From the NCBI GenBank assembly GCA_948567375.1, contig OX419756.1, positions 64,184,333 through 64,248,332 of the forward strand: DNA of 64,000 bases, read 5' to 3'. The position numbers were made by a program, and so were the translations under genes. The notes under the pieces were generated by a model. That model had not been told where the DNA came from, made no database searches, and saw nothing but the letters and a program-made list of their open reading frames with translations. Below are positions 11,224 to 22,548 of the stretch, piece by piece. Numbering within the stretch: the first letter of the stretch is position 1; every line of letters starts with the position of its first letter. Origin of the DNA: Lunularia cruciata. Taxonomy: Eukaryota; Streptophyta; Marchantiopsida; Lunulariales; Lunulariaceae.

Positions 11224-12214
11224 TGGGAACACTTTTGGTTTTCTTTGGCAAGGATGGAGAAGATGTGGAGGTCTTTGTGAGAGACTTCAAGAGAGCTTGA
11301 ATAGGAAACAATGAGAGGAGGAAGAATAAGTGGGTCTCATTATTACCAAATTTCTTTGAGGATACAACACTTACATGGTATGAGTCAGAATACCAAAAGA
11401 GAGAGAGGAAAGATGGGGAAGAAGAGTCTTGGGAGAGTTTGACTTTAGCCCTCATTAAGAATTTTCTTCCAGATGAGGGTTATGAGAGATTGATGAGTGA
11501 GGTTACCTTTCTCAAACAAGGAGATGGAGAGAAAGTGAGAGTCTATGTGGAAAAAGTGGAAAAGTTAGAGTCCAGATTTTGCATAGTATTGAGGAAGAGT
11601 AGGGATGATGTGGAGACTACTATGATTGGTATAGGGCCATGCTCACCAGGGATTTTGTAGGAGGATTGAGACCACAAATTAAAAGCAAGGTGAGATATGA
11701 GAAACCTTCTTCCAAGGTTGAAGCTATCAAGATTGCAATTTGTATGGAGGAGAGTTTGGAAGTAGATGAGAGTAATTTGGTGGTGAAGGAGGTTGTGAAT
11801 CCTCCTCAAGGTTATAAGTATGGTAGAACTTCTGATACTTTGGTGGCAAGGGTTGCATCACAAGTAGTAGTTGCTCCAGTTCTTGCACCTTCACCAAAGG
11901 ATCCACTTCAAACCATCACAGAACAACTTGCAGATCTCAAGATCAATGTGGTGCAACTATGGGAGAAGAGAGAGGTGGATCAGAATGTAGGGCAAGGGCC
12001 TAGGAGTTATGAAAATTATCCATATAGAGGAGGCCAACTAGCCAACAATTTCAATGAGAGAAATTGTTTTGGTTGTGGAGGAAGAGGCTATATCCAAAGG
12101 AATTGCCCAAATTCCACTTACCATAGAGGAAGGGGTTATGAGAGAGCCAATAGAGGGGAAGAGAGAGGAAGTGAAACCCAAGTGTCTCCTACTTCAAACA
12201 AGGTTAGGGGATAG
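11224..12214 (+). pseudogene. Gag of D1, two frames
   Basis: The coat-protein part has the gypsy gag pattern (TLTWYESEY, then FLPDEGYERLMSEV.FLKQG) in one frame up to about 11660. It continues in another frame from 11639 to 12214. A stop follows an early VRDFKRA segment near 11300. The C-terminal part carries the zinc knuckle CFGCGGRGYIQRNC, in which the expected His is Tyr, followed by an Arg/Gly-rich tail. It would package element RNA. Confidence 0.8.
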
Positions 12215-12421
12215 AATCCATAGATGTGGTTGAGAGCAAGTATAAGAAGGGAGAGTGCTCAAACTCCAAGGGGCTTAATTTGGAACTTTTGGCACAAGAG
12301 AAGAAGAGAACTCATTTTGTAGAGGATGTTCACTCTTCTCAAGGATTTACTCCAAGCAAGGATACTCCTATGTCTACTAGGAGCACTCGCACCATCAACA
12401 ACAAAGACTCCAAGGAAGTAG

Positions 12422-13075
12422 TTGGAGATGGAGGACTTCTTGATTTCAAAGCAACAATGGAACTACAATGTGTTGGAGGATGTTGGTAGTCACAAGACTA
12501 ACATCTTAGTGGGCCAATTGATTGCTTTGAATCCTACTTTGAGAAAGGATCTTAGACGTGGTTTGTTCTCTACAAGGAGCAAGAGAAAGAAGAAGGCAAA
12601 AACTCCATTATCAATGGAGGTGGTGGATGCCAAGCCAGCACCATGGGAGGCTTGTGAATATACCTCCAAGATTGATGTGAGAGTGAATGGTCACAACATC
12701 AAGGATGCACTGGTTGATGGAGGATCAATAGTGAATGTCATGTCAAAAAGGTTGATGAAGAAGTTGGGTATGATACACTCAAGACCTTCAACATTTGTGG
12801 TGAGCATGGGAAACAAACAACAAGTTTGACCAATAGGGGTGATGGATAAGGTGTTAGTTTCAGTTACGGGAGTTCAAAATCTCATGACTTTCCAAGTCTT
12901 GAAGGATTCAAGCTATGACTTACTTCTTGGGAGGCCGTGGTTGAGAGAAAAATGCACAACCAATCGATGGCACAAAGGGTACTTGAGGATTGGGCCATCA
13001 AACCATAGAGTTATAGTTCTTGTGACTAACACCACCAACATTTCACATTCAGATACACCATCATTTGATTATTGA
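12422..13075 (+). pseudogene. Protease region of D1
   Basis: The aspartic protease core reads ALVDGGSIVNVMSKRLMKKL (catalytic Asp, here D-G-G instead of D-S/T-G). The second conserved part ends DLLLGRPWLREKC. An in-frame stop near 12830 separates the two. The enzyme would process the element polyprotein. Confidence 0.8.
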
Positions 13076-13237
13076 GAATCAGATTCTGAAGAAGGAGTTT
13101 CAAGTGTGGACACAAGTATGGAAGAGGAGACTTCCACGGAGGAGGATGAATCTGAATCAGATTCAGATGTATATCCCTTGTGTGCTATGGATTTTGCACC
13201 TAAGCTAGAGGTTTAGAAGGACCTAGATAAATCACCA

Positions 13238-14110
13238 TTGACACTTGAGGATGTAGAGAGAAGGTTAGCTACCCTCAAGTATGGCCCAAATGTTACCAAG
13301 GAGAAGAAGGTGAGATTTGAGGAGATTTTCTGCAAGTTCATCCATGTGTTTGCTTTTAGTTACAAGGATTTGAAGGAAGTCACCTTGGAGGAGCACAAGA
13401 TAGAGATGGAGTCACATGCAAGACCAACCCACCAAAAGCAAAATCACATTAGCCCACCAATATCTTTGGTTGTGAAGGAGGAGATTGATAAGCTCAAGGA
13501 GGCCGGATTTATCTTTGAGGTGGAGAATTCAGAATGGGTGTCTCCAATTGTCATTATGAAGGAAAAGAATGGTAAGCTTTTGGTATGTATGGATTACAAG
13601 AAGCTCAATGTTGTTACCAAGAGGGACTACTACCTATTGCCATTCATTGATGAGATTTTGGAGGAGGATGCAAGTCATGAGAGGTATAGTTTTGGAGATG
13701 GTTATGATGGATATAACCAAATGAAGATTGCACCAGAGCATCAACAACTCACCACATTCACCATACCTTGGGGAACATATGCTTTCAAAGTCATGCCTTT
13801 TGAGCTTTGCAATGCTCTAGCCACATTCCAACGGTTCATGAACAAGGTATTTGAACCTTTCATTGGGAAATTTGTGAGAGACTTTGTCAATGACTTTTGT
13901 GTCTATGGGTGCAAGGAAGAGCACTTTGAGCACCTAATCAAGGTCTTGCAATGCTTGGATGAGGCAAATGCATCACTCAACCCAGAGAAGTGCATTTTTG
14001 GATGTGAAGAAGGTCTAATTTTGGGGCACATCATCTCTAAGGATGGAATAGCAATTGATCCTAAGAAGGTGAGGAAAATCTCAGACCTTCCATTCCCTTC
14101 AAGCTTGACA
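13238..14110 (+). pseudogene. Reverse transcriptase of D1, truncated
   Basis: A 290-codon open frame carries the RT motifs in order: SPIVIMKEKNGK, VCMDYKKLN, QMKIAPEH, FKVMPFELCNALATFQR, and the catalytic site as FVNDFCVYG. The first Asp of the usual Y/F-x-DD box is Asn, so polymerase activity is probably lost even though the frame is open. It then passes the GHIISKDG motif and ends at a deletion junction near 14110. Confidence 0.85.
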
Positions 14111-14114
14111 AAGT

Positions 14115-14222
14115 TACCTTACCAAGTGGGTTGAGGCTAGACCATTGAGGGACAAGAATGAAGATGAAGTTGATAGATTTCTTTATGAAAGCATTATCGC
14201 TAGGTTTGGATCATATTCCTAA
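14115..14222 (+). pseudogene. Integrase fragment of D1
   Basis: In the frame after the junction, YLTKWVEARPLRDK and then FLYESIIARFG match the middle of the integrase core in non-chromovirus gypsy elements. A stop follows at 14220-14222. Roughly RNase H plus the integrase N-terminus is missing at the junction. Confidence 0.7.
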
Positions 14223-14763
14223 CTTCTGAATTCCACAAATGAAATTCCCATGAATGATGAATCTTGGATTGAATGCATGTTCTGAGTTGCGACTAGTGTC
14301 GAGAGAAGACTCTATTTTTGGAGCTCTTAGTCCGGTCTAGGTGAATGGTGTAGATCATTGATCCAAGTGCAGGGTTTAAGTCCGGATAGGTCACTCTCTA
14401 TCATCCCTTTAGAAACCACTTGCTATAGCTCTATGAAATGCCAGATCCAAAACCATAGCCAAACTTAAAAAGAAGCTAGAGTAGAAGACCAGACAAAGGT
14501 AGGAACCAATTCAAACAATCCTTGCACAACACGATGAGTTTTGTGAAGGTCAAGGATAATCACAAAACCTTCAAGGAGAGCTAACTTTAGGAACAATTGA
14601 AACAACATGTTCTAGCAAAAAAGAGACTTCCAACAACCTGGGGAAGAAAGAGAGTGTCATACTATGAGAAACCCCAAAGCAATGACAATAAGAACAAGCT
14701 GAGCACAAGCAGCCATGTGCCCGTCACACTCTTGAGACTAAACAATCCCCAAGACAATTTTTG
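14223..14763. other. Right part of the unidentified insertion in A2 integrase
   Basis: No coding similarity, LTR or tandem repeat was recognised. Family-A integrase homology resumes at 14764, continuing from where it stopped at about 8556. Confidence 0.4.
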
Positions 14764-15016
14764 ATTTGTCCATCAATTTGAGGATGATAGACCATGGACA
14801 AAGCAAGCTTGGTGCCCAATATCTAGAAGAGTGCTTGCTAAAACTTCCTAGTGAATCAAGGATCATGGTCAAAGATGAGTACACATGGTATCCCATGATG
14901 CTTGAAGACATTGTTGAAGTAGATTTGTGTTAAGGTTAGAGCATCCATGGTATCAAAGTTTGGTGCCAATTGGATTTGCTTACTAAGTTTATCCACAAAC
15001 ACCATGATTGTTGTGT
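14764..15016 (-). pseudogene. A2 integrase core segment
   Basis: The minus-strand reading matches A-old 4670-4920: MVFVDKLSKQIQLAP, YFNNVFKHHGIPCVLIFDHDP. The second catalytic Asp lies in IFDHDP. It is interrupted on the left by the 6.2 kb insertion and on the right by the D2 solo LTR. Confidence 0.8.
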
Positions 15017-15712
15017 TGTGAGCCAACCTGTCTTTCAATCAGGATAAACCTTTGATGGCTATTATGGTAGTGCAACATGTACTAAGAAGGCCAAGAACCC
15101 CAACTCCATCATAACACTCCAAGATTCAAGACATTGCTCACTATAGAACTCAATGAGAGAGAGATAGTTGCAAATGAAAGGATGATGAGTACCTCCTCAC
15201 CCCTTGTTTATATACTTGTGAAATAATTACACACTAAAGTTACTATTTACTATAGTAACTCAAGTTACTAGACTAAAAGTCAAGTCAAGTCAAAAAGTAT
15301 AAAGGAATATCCATCCATATGGGCATATTCTACTAAGCATGTGATCTTATCCTAACCCAACCACTAAGTCAAGGATTCCTTCACATGGGCTATCCTTTGA
15401 CTATAGAAGAATCCAAAACAAAAAGGCTTGCGGGCCCAAGAGTTCTCAACTCTTTCCTCAAAGCCAAATACCTTGGAATAATATCAAGTCAACACACTAG
15501 AATCCAAAATAGTGGGGCTCATCTTTTCCACTTCCTCTAAAGTAAGGGTCCCCTCTATCTTAGCTATGACTAACTTTAGCTAATCATGACTAATATAGAA
15601 CATTCTTTTATCTTTATATAAATAATATCTCTCAAGTATTTGTAATACAAAGTTAAATATCATAATACCAAGCTAAATATCATAATACCACACCATGCAC
15701 AATGTGTGTTAT
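15017..15712 (-). repeat. D2: family-D solo LTR inside A2 integrase
   Basis: It is a full-length reverse-complement match to the D1 LTR, starting TGTGAGCC and ending GTGTTAT. Flanks are tgtgt (15012-15016) and agtgt (15713-15717), a 4-of-5 target duplication. A-old is uninterrupted at the matching point (about 4910-4925), which confirms an insertion. Solo LTRs normally arise by recombination between the two LTRs of a full element. Confidence 0.85.
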
Positions 15713-15717
15713 AGTGT

Positions 15718-16100
15718 GTCCTTGCTTTGTCTTGGGCAAGGATGTGATAAGATTCAAACTCACATGTTCCCATTGAGCGGATGGAATGGGAAGTGGTTGA
15801 AGGAGTCCACTTGGTTTTTGGTTGGTGGCCTTATTACATCGGCAGCTTTCACATGATCGTGCAAAATCTTGAACATCTCCTGTCATGTTGGGCCACCACC
15901 ATTGGCATTGGAGGGTACCCAAGATCTTGTCCACACCCATGTGACCAACTATTTATAAATCATGGGCTTCTTGAAGATGCACAAGTTGGAGATCACCTTT
16001 GGCTGGAACATAGATCCGGTCCTCATGGAATAGAAGTCCTTCCTTGAAGGAGAAGTGTTGTACTCCTTGTCACATGCTATAAGATGACCATGTACCATTT
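15718..16100 (-). pseudogene. A2 integrase N-terminal zinc-binding region
   Basis: The minus-strand frame has MGVDKILGTLQCQWWWPNM and then CESCRCNKATNQK, matching the HHCC domain of gypsy integrases (paired Cys visible). It is colinear with A-old 4920-5300. Confidence 0.8.
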
Positions 16101-17610
16101 GGAAGAAGGGATCTTGTTGTAGAGCTGACTAAAACTCATTTTGGACCTTGGAGTCAATTGCCACCATTGTAATTGCCACCGTGATGAGAAGAAGAGACTT
16201 CAAATCAGGTTGTTGTGATAGAGCATCAAGGATGACATGGAACCAACTTTGTTTGTACTCAAGTTTGATGTAAAAAAATTGGAGTTGCTCCTCCCATCAA
16301 TGATGTTGACTTTTCATGTATTCCAAGTGTAAGGTCTGCAACAATGTTTTGTGATCAATTTGCATGATCACTTGTTTCCCCAAAAGATAATGCCTCCATA
16401 CCTTGGTAGCATAGACCATTGCAAGTTGTTCCCAATCTCAAGCAAGGTAATCTCTTTTATCTATATTTAGTCGGCAAGACACAAAGGCAATAGGATGTAG
16501 TCCATTTGGGAATTCTTGTTGCAACACAACTCCAATTGCAAAGTTAGAAGCATCAAAATCAACCACACAAGGTAGTTGAGGATCATATGGTTGAAAGATG
16601 GATCTTAAAACACCATATGTTTCAGCTTCTAGAATGCTTCTTCATGCCTAGTGGTCCACTAGAAGCTCGAGTTCTTCCCCAAGTGGTCAGTCAATGGTGC
16701 AACCACATGAACATAATATTGGATAAATTGTTGGTAAAAATTGGCCAATCCATTAAATGCCCATACTTTTGTAGCATCCTTTGGAGCAAGCCAATCAGAA
16801 ATGGCCTTGATTATCTCCTCTTCCATCTTGATCCCTTTTGATGAAATCTTGCGACCTAAGAAGGTGACTTCTTTCTGCCAAAAGGCACACTTCAACTTCT
16901 TGCAATAAAATTTCTATTATCATAGTCGTTTTAGGACTTCTTGCACATGATTCACATGTTTTGCCTGTGTCTTGCTATAGATTAAGATATCATCCAAGAA
17001 CACCATCACGTACTGATCCAATAGTCCATCCAACACCCGATGCATCTGATCCATGAAGACTATTGGGGCATTAGTGAGCTCGAAAGGTAGAACTCTCCAC
17101 TCAAAATGCCCATACATATCTTTTGCACATCCTCCCTATCAATGGGGATTTCCCAATAGCCACTGCAGAGATCCAACTTGGAAAAGAATTGTGCTTCACT
17201 CAATTGATCAAGCAAGTCATCAATTTGAGGTAAAGGATATGCATTCTTCATTGTTTGCTTATTGAGCCCACGATAATCAATACAAAAATGAAGTCCTCCG
17301 TCCTTCTTTGGAACAAATATTACCGGTGGTCCCCAAGGAGAGGTATTATGTTGTCATACTAAACTTCCTTCTCCAACAACTCCATAAGTGTTGTTTGTAA
17401 CTCCTCCAACTCCTTTGGTGAGAGCCAATAGATTGGTCTACTCATTGGAGTACTCCTTGGCAATAACTCAATCTTGAAGTGCATACCGCAATCAAAGGAT
17501 AATCCCTTCAGCAAATCATTTGGAAACATGCCTGCAAACTCTTGAACCATCTGATCAACCATTGCTTGATGAGGCTCTTGGCCCTCCTGAGATTGTCCTT
17601 ATGCAATTGG
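16100..17610 (-). pseudogene. A2 reverse transcriptase/RNase H, broken
   Basis: Separate frames carry the pieces in sense order: [20 protein letters not shown] (17440-17380), the palm entry AQFFSKLDLCSGYWEIPI (17200-17130), VMVFLDDILIYSKTQAKHV with an intact FLDD site (about 17010-16950), then the AFNGLANFYQQFIQYY connection (16790-16720). RNase H follows in degenerate form. Several frameshifts make it inactive. Confidence 0.85.
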
Positions 17611-17640
17611 CTTGATCCACACCGCAAAAATAGATTTATC

Positions 17641-17815
17641 TTCCTCTAAAGTTGGCTCTATGGCTGCTTCACTAACAAAATTTCTATCTAGGGACTCATC
17701 TTTCTTCAAAGCTTGCTCCATGGCTACTTTCCTGGTAAACTTCCCATCTTGGGACTCATCCCCCTTCAAGGCTTGCTCTATGGCTACCTTCTCGACAAAC
17801 TTCTCATCCTAGGAC
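17641..17815 (-). repeat. 60-bp tandem repeat coding a 20-residue linker (A2)
   Basis: Units repeat exactly every 60 bp (GGGACTCATC ends at 17700 and 17760, with a diverged third). Read on the minus strand, each unit contains acidic DESQDGKF-like and KVA.EQALK-like parts. It lies between protease and reverse transcriptase, as at 6850-7022. The D3 LTR inserted at the edge of the last unit. Confidence 0.85.
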
Positions 17816-18505
17816 TATGAGCTGGTTTGACTCTCACTCAGGATGAACCTCTGATGGCTACTATGGTAGCGCACCATGGACTAAGAAGGCCATGAACCCC
17901 AACTCCATCATACTCCTCCAAGGATAACACTCCAAGACTCAAGACATTGCTCACTAGAGAGCTCAAATGAGAGAGATAGTTGCAAATGAAAGGATGATGA
18001 GTACCCCCTCACCCCTTGTTTGTATACTTGTGAAATAGTTACGCACCAAAGTTACTAATTACCATAGTAGCTCAAGTTACTAGACTAAAAGTCAAGTAAA
18101 GTAAAAAAGTATAAAGAAATATCCATCCACATGGGCATATTCCACTAGCATGTGATCTTATCTTTACCCAACCACTAAGTCAAGGATTCCTTCACATGTG
18201 CTATCCTTGGACTATAGAAGACTCCAAAACAAAAAGGCTTGCGGGCCTAAGAGTTCTCAACTCTTTCCTCAAAGCCAAACACTTGGGAATAATACCAAGT
18301 CAACACACTAGAATCTAAAATAGTGGTGCTCATCTTTTCCACTTCCTCTAAAGTAAGGGTCCCCTCTATCTTAGCTATGACTAACTTTAGCTAATCATGA
18401 CTAATGTAGAACCATCCTTTATCTCTATATAAATATTATCTCTCAAGTACTTATAATACTAAGCTAAATATCATAATACCACACACATGCACAAATGGGT
18501 GTTAT
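17816..18505 (-). repeat. D3: family-D solo LTR inside A2
   Basis: A 690-bp reverse-complement match to the D1 LTR. A perfect 5-bp target duplication, aggac, lies at 17811-17815 and 18506-18510. The uninterrupted site is seen in A-old at about 7020, where the sequence runs straight into the protease end. Confidence 0.9.
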
Positions 18506-18510
18506 AGGAC

Positions 18511-18959
18511 TGACTATTTTTAGGTGTCTTACTCAAAGGTGGTAGACAACCTAATTGGAAATTCCTACCTTGGTGTTGTACTTGAATTTGTCGTCGGGTC
18601 CAATCAAATTGAACCTTATGTAGTTCAAGCCAAGGTAGTCCTAGAATGACATCATAGTGTAGAGATGCCACTACAAACCTCATACACTCCAAATACTCCT
18701 TCCCAATCTTGAAGGTAATAGGATGCAAGGTATAGAATGCAAAACACTTTCTACCATCCATCATCATCAATCTACTTCCAATTATTGGTTTGATAAGAAT
18801 ACTCAATTCCTTTGCTACTTGCATAGACATGTAATTCTTTAAACTTCTAGAATCAATCAAAATCCTACAACTCCAATTAGATATTTTACCTTGCAACTAA
18901 AGCAAACTTGCATCGGTTGAGCTTTCAATCCCATTAGAACTAATCAAGCTCCCAATAGG
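18511..18959 (-). pseudogene. A2 protease
   Basis: The minus-strand frame has RILIDSRSLKNYMSMQVAKE around the catalytic Asp (D-S-R where D-S/T-G is expected), then DGRKCFAFYT, and ends DVILGLPWLELHKVQFDW. It also supplies an unbroken reference for the A2 insertion point in A-old, near 18777. At 18959 it stops, where B1 begins. The gag-side continuation is at 30744, reversed. Confidence 0.85.
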
Positions 18960-19624
18960 TATAATACTCAGAGCTAGCCATATGATCTAGATGTGAAATT
19001 TGATTTGGTAACATCTGGAATGATGTTATACATGATGGTCAAAATAGATCAGATAAAAGTATCACCAAAAAGGTACTTCTATTAATAGGGCAGAAAACCA
19101 AAATAGATTTGGAAACCTTAAAACCAATAGCTAGACATATGATTTGAAGGTGAGAATTGGGATGTTACGAAGGTGAGAATTGGGTTAGTAACATCTAGAA
19201 GGATGTTACACAAGATGGACTGAATAGATCAGAAAGAGGTATGAATGGCTGGTATGAATGGCCAATGGATGAAAGGCTGGCCTTCCCTCCCCTTGCTTTG
19301 TCTCATCAAGAGCTTTCCAACGGTACATCACCCACGTGGTTTTGAGATTCCTACAGGAAGATTCCCTAAAAGATTCCTTCTGGTCAAAGCTTGTTTGACC
19401 AACCAGATAGGACCAGGACTGACATGCCACCCATCCAAGTAAGTAATCCAAGGGTGGAGCTTGCTGACATGTCACCTATCTATGTACCTAATCCTATGGT
19501 GGAGCTTCATTGGAGGAGATCCGGTTTGCCTATATAATAAAGAGAAGGTGCTCCTTTGGGGCATCGGAGTTTGAGTGTGAAAGTGTGTGTTTCTCTTCAG
19601 GTCTCCTATCCTTGGAGTATTACA
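18960..19624 (+). repeat. B1 5' LTR (665 bp)
   Basis: It begins TATAATAC (from TGTAATAC) and ends GTATTACA. It lacks roughly 100 bp in the middle that the other three B LTRs keep, with a short duplication (gaaggtgagaattggg) near 19150. A TATA tract (tatataataa) is at 19531-19540. Confidence 0.9.
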
Positions 19625-19625
19625 A

Positions 19626-19637
19626 TGGTATCAGAGC
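19626..19637 (+). other. B1 primer-binding site
   Basis: TGGTATCAGAGC is the exact complement of the plant initiator methionine tRNA 3' end, one base after the LTR. Confidence 0.95.
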
Positions 19638-20223
19638 AGGTGTTATCCAAGAGAGCGGATCACCCCTCTTGGAAGAACATGGGCTGCCGAGATTGAGTAA
19701 TTTTGAGGAGAGACATGCTGGTGTAATTGGTAGATTAGGAAGATAGAATGGATGCTTCGGGAGGACAATATCTAGGTGCCTTGCTTTCCATTCTTGAATC
19801 CATTCAACATCAAGATTATGTACATTCAGCACGAGCAAGTGAGAGTGTATTTAGTTTTTCACTTTGGAGCAGAGTTCATGGATATAGTAATGAATTTGCC
19901 AAACCCAGTGATTTTGCCTGTAGTGATTTACAATAGAAGTGTTATTTCTCCCTCGTGGGATTTGACAATTTACATTTTGTTGTGATGGATTTGAATGTCC
20001 CAAATCCTTTCTCTTTTAACAGTCAAGTAGAAATTTGTTATGTAGTGAGACCGAAAGTGATGTTTAGGGAATTTGTGGTCAGGAATTTCAATGAGGAATA
20101 TTACCAACGAGTGGTAGCTTTTGAGGTCCCAATGGTAGTTCCAATAGTTTGTGCGCCCTCTAGAGTGATCATATTAACTCTCTATTAAAGTTTAGGGTAT
20201 AGCAATCGAGTGTTACAAGAACC

Positions 20224-21060
20224 ATGGATCCGTAGTTGCAAGAGTTGGTGCAAGGAATGTAGGGGATGTTGAACAAATTTCAAGAGATTAAGATGACCAT
20301 GGAGGTGTTACAAAGTCAAGTGCAGACCCTCAAGAATGATCAAGCAATGCAAGAAGAAGAGCCGTCTCAAAATCCAATACCTGCAACTGAAGTACTTGGA
20401 GAGGCACCCGTGCCTACAGACCCTATCAATGATGAAGCCACATTACTACTTTGGATGAAGAAGACCTGCAACATCGAGCCTTACAAGGGGCAGCGTACAA
20501 TGGGAGTAGTAGAGAACTGGATCTCGAGAATGAATCAATATTTTTGGTTGTTCTCAATAGAGATCACCAAGCATGCTGCAGGCGTGTTTGCATGTGGGTA
20601 CTTGACCGATAAAGCCCTCACATGGTACAACGCTTGGGAACAATCCATGTTGGCCAAGAGAAGGGAGGTCAAATGGATAGCAATACAAGAAGGATTGCTG
20701 AAAAATTTCCAATCGGTGGATTTTGTGCAGATGGCCCGGATCCGACTATGGGGATTGAAACAAAAGAACAACATACAAGAGTATGTGGAGGCATTTCTGG
20801 ATCTACAAGTCACAATAACCAACATGAGTCCAGCAGAGGCTCTCAACAATTTCAAACAAGGGTTGAAGGAGCAGATTTGCCAAGAAATCATGGTACAAAA
20901 TCCTCGCATGATATTTGAAGCCATTGCTTGTGTGCAAAGAATAGCAGAAGCATTAGGTGGAGGTGAAGGAGTAGTTCCACCTCAACATTATCGGGCAGAA
21001 ATACCACCTATGGGTGGACCTGTACCAATGGAACTGGGCAACCTTTGGTTTCAAGACTGA
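20224..21060 (+). pseudogene. Gag of B1
   Basis: The ATG at 20224 is followed by in-frame stops at codons 4 and 13. The frame is then open from 20266 to 21060 (264 codons). The capsid pattern is clear: PYKGQRTMGVVENWISRMNQYF, LTDKALTWYNAWEQ, FVQMARIRLWGLKQ, then the alanine-rich end before PVPMELG. A zinc knuckle follows out of frame at about 21139-21190 (CYNCGCIGHISTNY, last Cys to Tyr). It would form the particle and bind RNA. Confidence 0.9.
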
Positions 21061-21378
21061 GTAGCATGACCACTTCAAGGAGAACGGGGACGGGTAGAAG
21101 AACGGAGAGATGGAGCCCCACGAGGAGAAGGAACTCAAGGGGAACAACGCTGTTGTTACAATTGTGGTTGTATTGGGCATATATCTACCAACTATCATGC
21201 TCAACTTCCCAAAGGCCCTCGACCTTCATATAAGCAATCTTTGAACAACATGGAGAGATACATTGAAGAGGAAGAGGTGGAAATCACTTCAAAAAATAGA
21301 GATTGCTAGTAAATGTACCTTGCAACCTTACTAGCTCAATAAGGACGCAGAAAAGCAAGGGAAGGAGGAAGACGAGAG

Positions 21379-21810
21379 CACAAAGGTACCGAAAGGCAAC
21401 CTCACAATTGATTGTAGTGAATGGGGTCCTAGAAGGCAATCAAGTGAGAGTGTTAATAGACCCAAGAGCCATAGAGAATTTCCTATCTCGCTCTATTGCA
21501 ATAAGATTGGGTATGAATCTAGAGAGAGATGAGAGTCAGGAAGTAGAGTTACCTAAAGGACAAACAGAGAGGATTGAATCATTACCCAAGTAGGTAACAC
21601 TCTCTGTAGGAAAATATCAAGAAGCAATTGAGTGGCAAGTCATACAATTAGCTCGTTATGATGCAATCTTAGGTATGCCATGGATGGAGCATTACAACCC
21701 TATGGTAGATTGGAGGAAGAAAGTAGTGAGAACCCACCAATGGTCAATCATTGGGATTAAAGAAAAATTACATAAGCAAGAATTGCCTCTCTATGTCATA
21801 GGGACAACAA
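21379..21810 (+). pseudogene. Protease of B1
   Basis: The frame has VRVLIDPRAIENFLSRSIAIRL. The catalytic Asp is present but the following Gly is Arg (B2 keeps Gly). A stop at about 21591 interrupts before AILGMPWMEHYNPMVDW, the conserved end of gypsy proteases. Confidence 0.85.
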
Positions 21811-21839
21811 CTATCTGTAAGACTGATAGGTGTTTCATG

Positions 21840-22548
21840 GATCTAATAAGAGAAGTCCAGAGTGCACAACTCAAGGGAAAAATTCTTGAGAAATTGAAGG
21901 ATGTTGTAAATGAGTTTCAAGATGTCTTTCTTGATGATCTACCCTCAAGATTACCACCAAAAAGGAGAGTAGATCATAAAATTGAGACACTCCCGGGGAA
22001 GACACCTCCTTGTAAGGCCCCATATTGGCTATCACCTCATGAGTTGGAGGAGTGCAAGAATCAAATTAAGGATATGCTACAGAAAGGGTTCATCCAACCC
22101 AACATATCACCATATGGGGCTCCAATCTTGTTTGTGAAGAAGAAAGACGGTACAATGCACATGTGCATTGTATTGGGGTCTCAATCAACAAACAGTGAAG
22201 AACAAATACCCCTTACCTCGCATGGATGATCTATTCAATCAACTTAATGGAGCAAGACACTTCACCAAACTAGATTTACAAAGCGGTTATAATCAAATCC
22301 GAATTGTAGAGGAGGATGTGTACAAGACTGCCTTTTGAACCAGGTATGGCCACTTTAAGTATCTTGTGATGCCTTTTGGTCTCACCAACACACCTACCAC
22401 TTTCATGAGTCTAATGAATGACATATTTCATCTATATTTGGATAAGTCTGTCATTGTCTTCCTAGATGACATCTTAGTATACAATAGCACGATGACGGAA
22501 CACAAACAACATCTATGAAATGTCCTCCAAATTCTAAGACAGAATTAA
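21840..22548 (+). pseudogene. Reverse transcriptase of B1
   Basis: It starts with FPDDLP-like and [18 protein letters not shown] motifs, then [13 protein letters not shown] one-base deletion near 22165 (relative to B2) shifts the frame. The palm continues with [13 protein letters not shown], a TGA at 22336-22338, [14 protein letters not shown], and the intact catalytic site [14 protein letters not shown]. Confidence 0.9.

Larger units (their letters stand above)
9005..14222 (+). mobile_element. D1: truncated family-D Ty3/gypsy element
   Basis: It holds a 5' LTR, a primer-site-like motif, gag, protease, reverse transcriptase and a fragment of integrase, in that order on the plus strand. There is no chromodomain. 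Protease has a D-G-G-S core and the LLLGRPWL ending, which suggests the non-chromovirus (Tat/Athila-like) side of Ty3/gypsy. RNase H and the first half of integrase are deleted at 14110-14115, and no 3' LTR was found. The element sits in the unidentified insertion inside A2 integrase. Confidence 0.8.
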
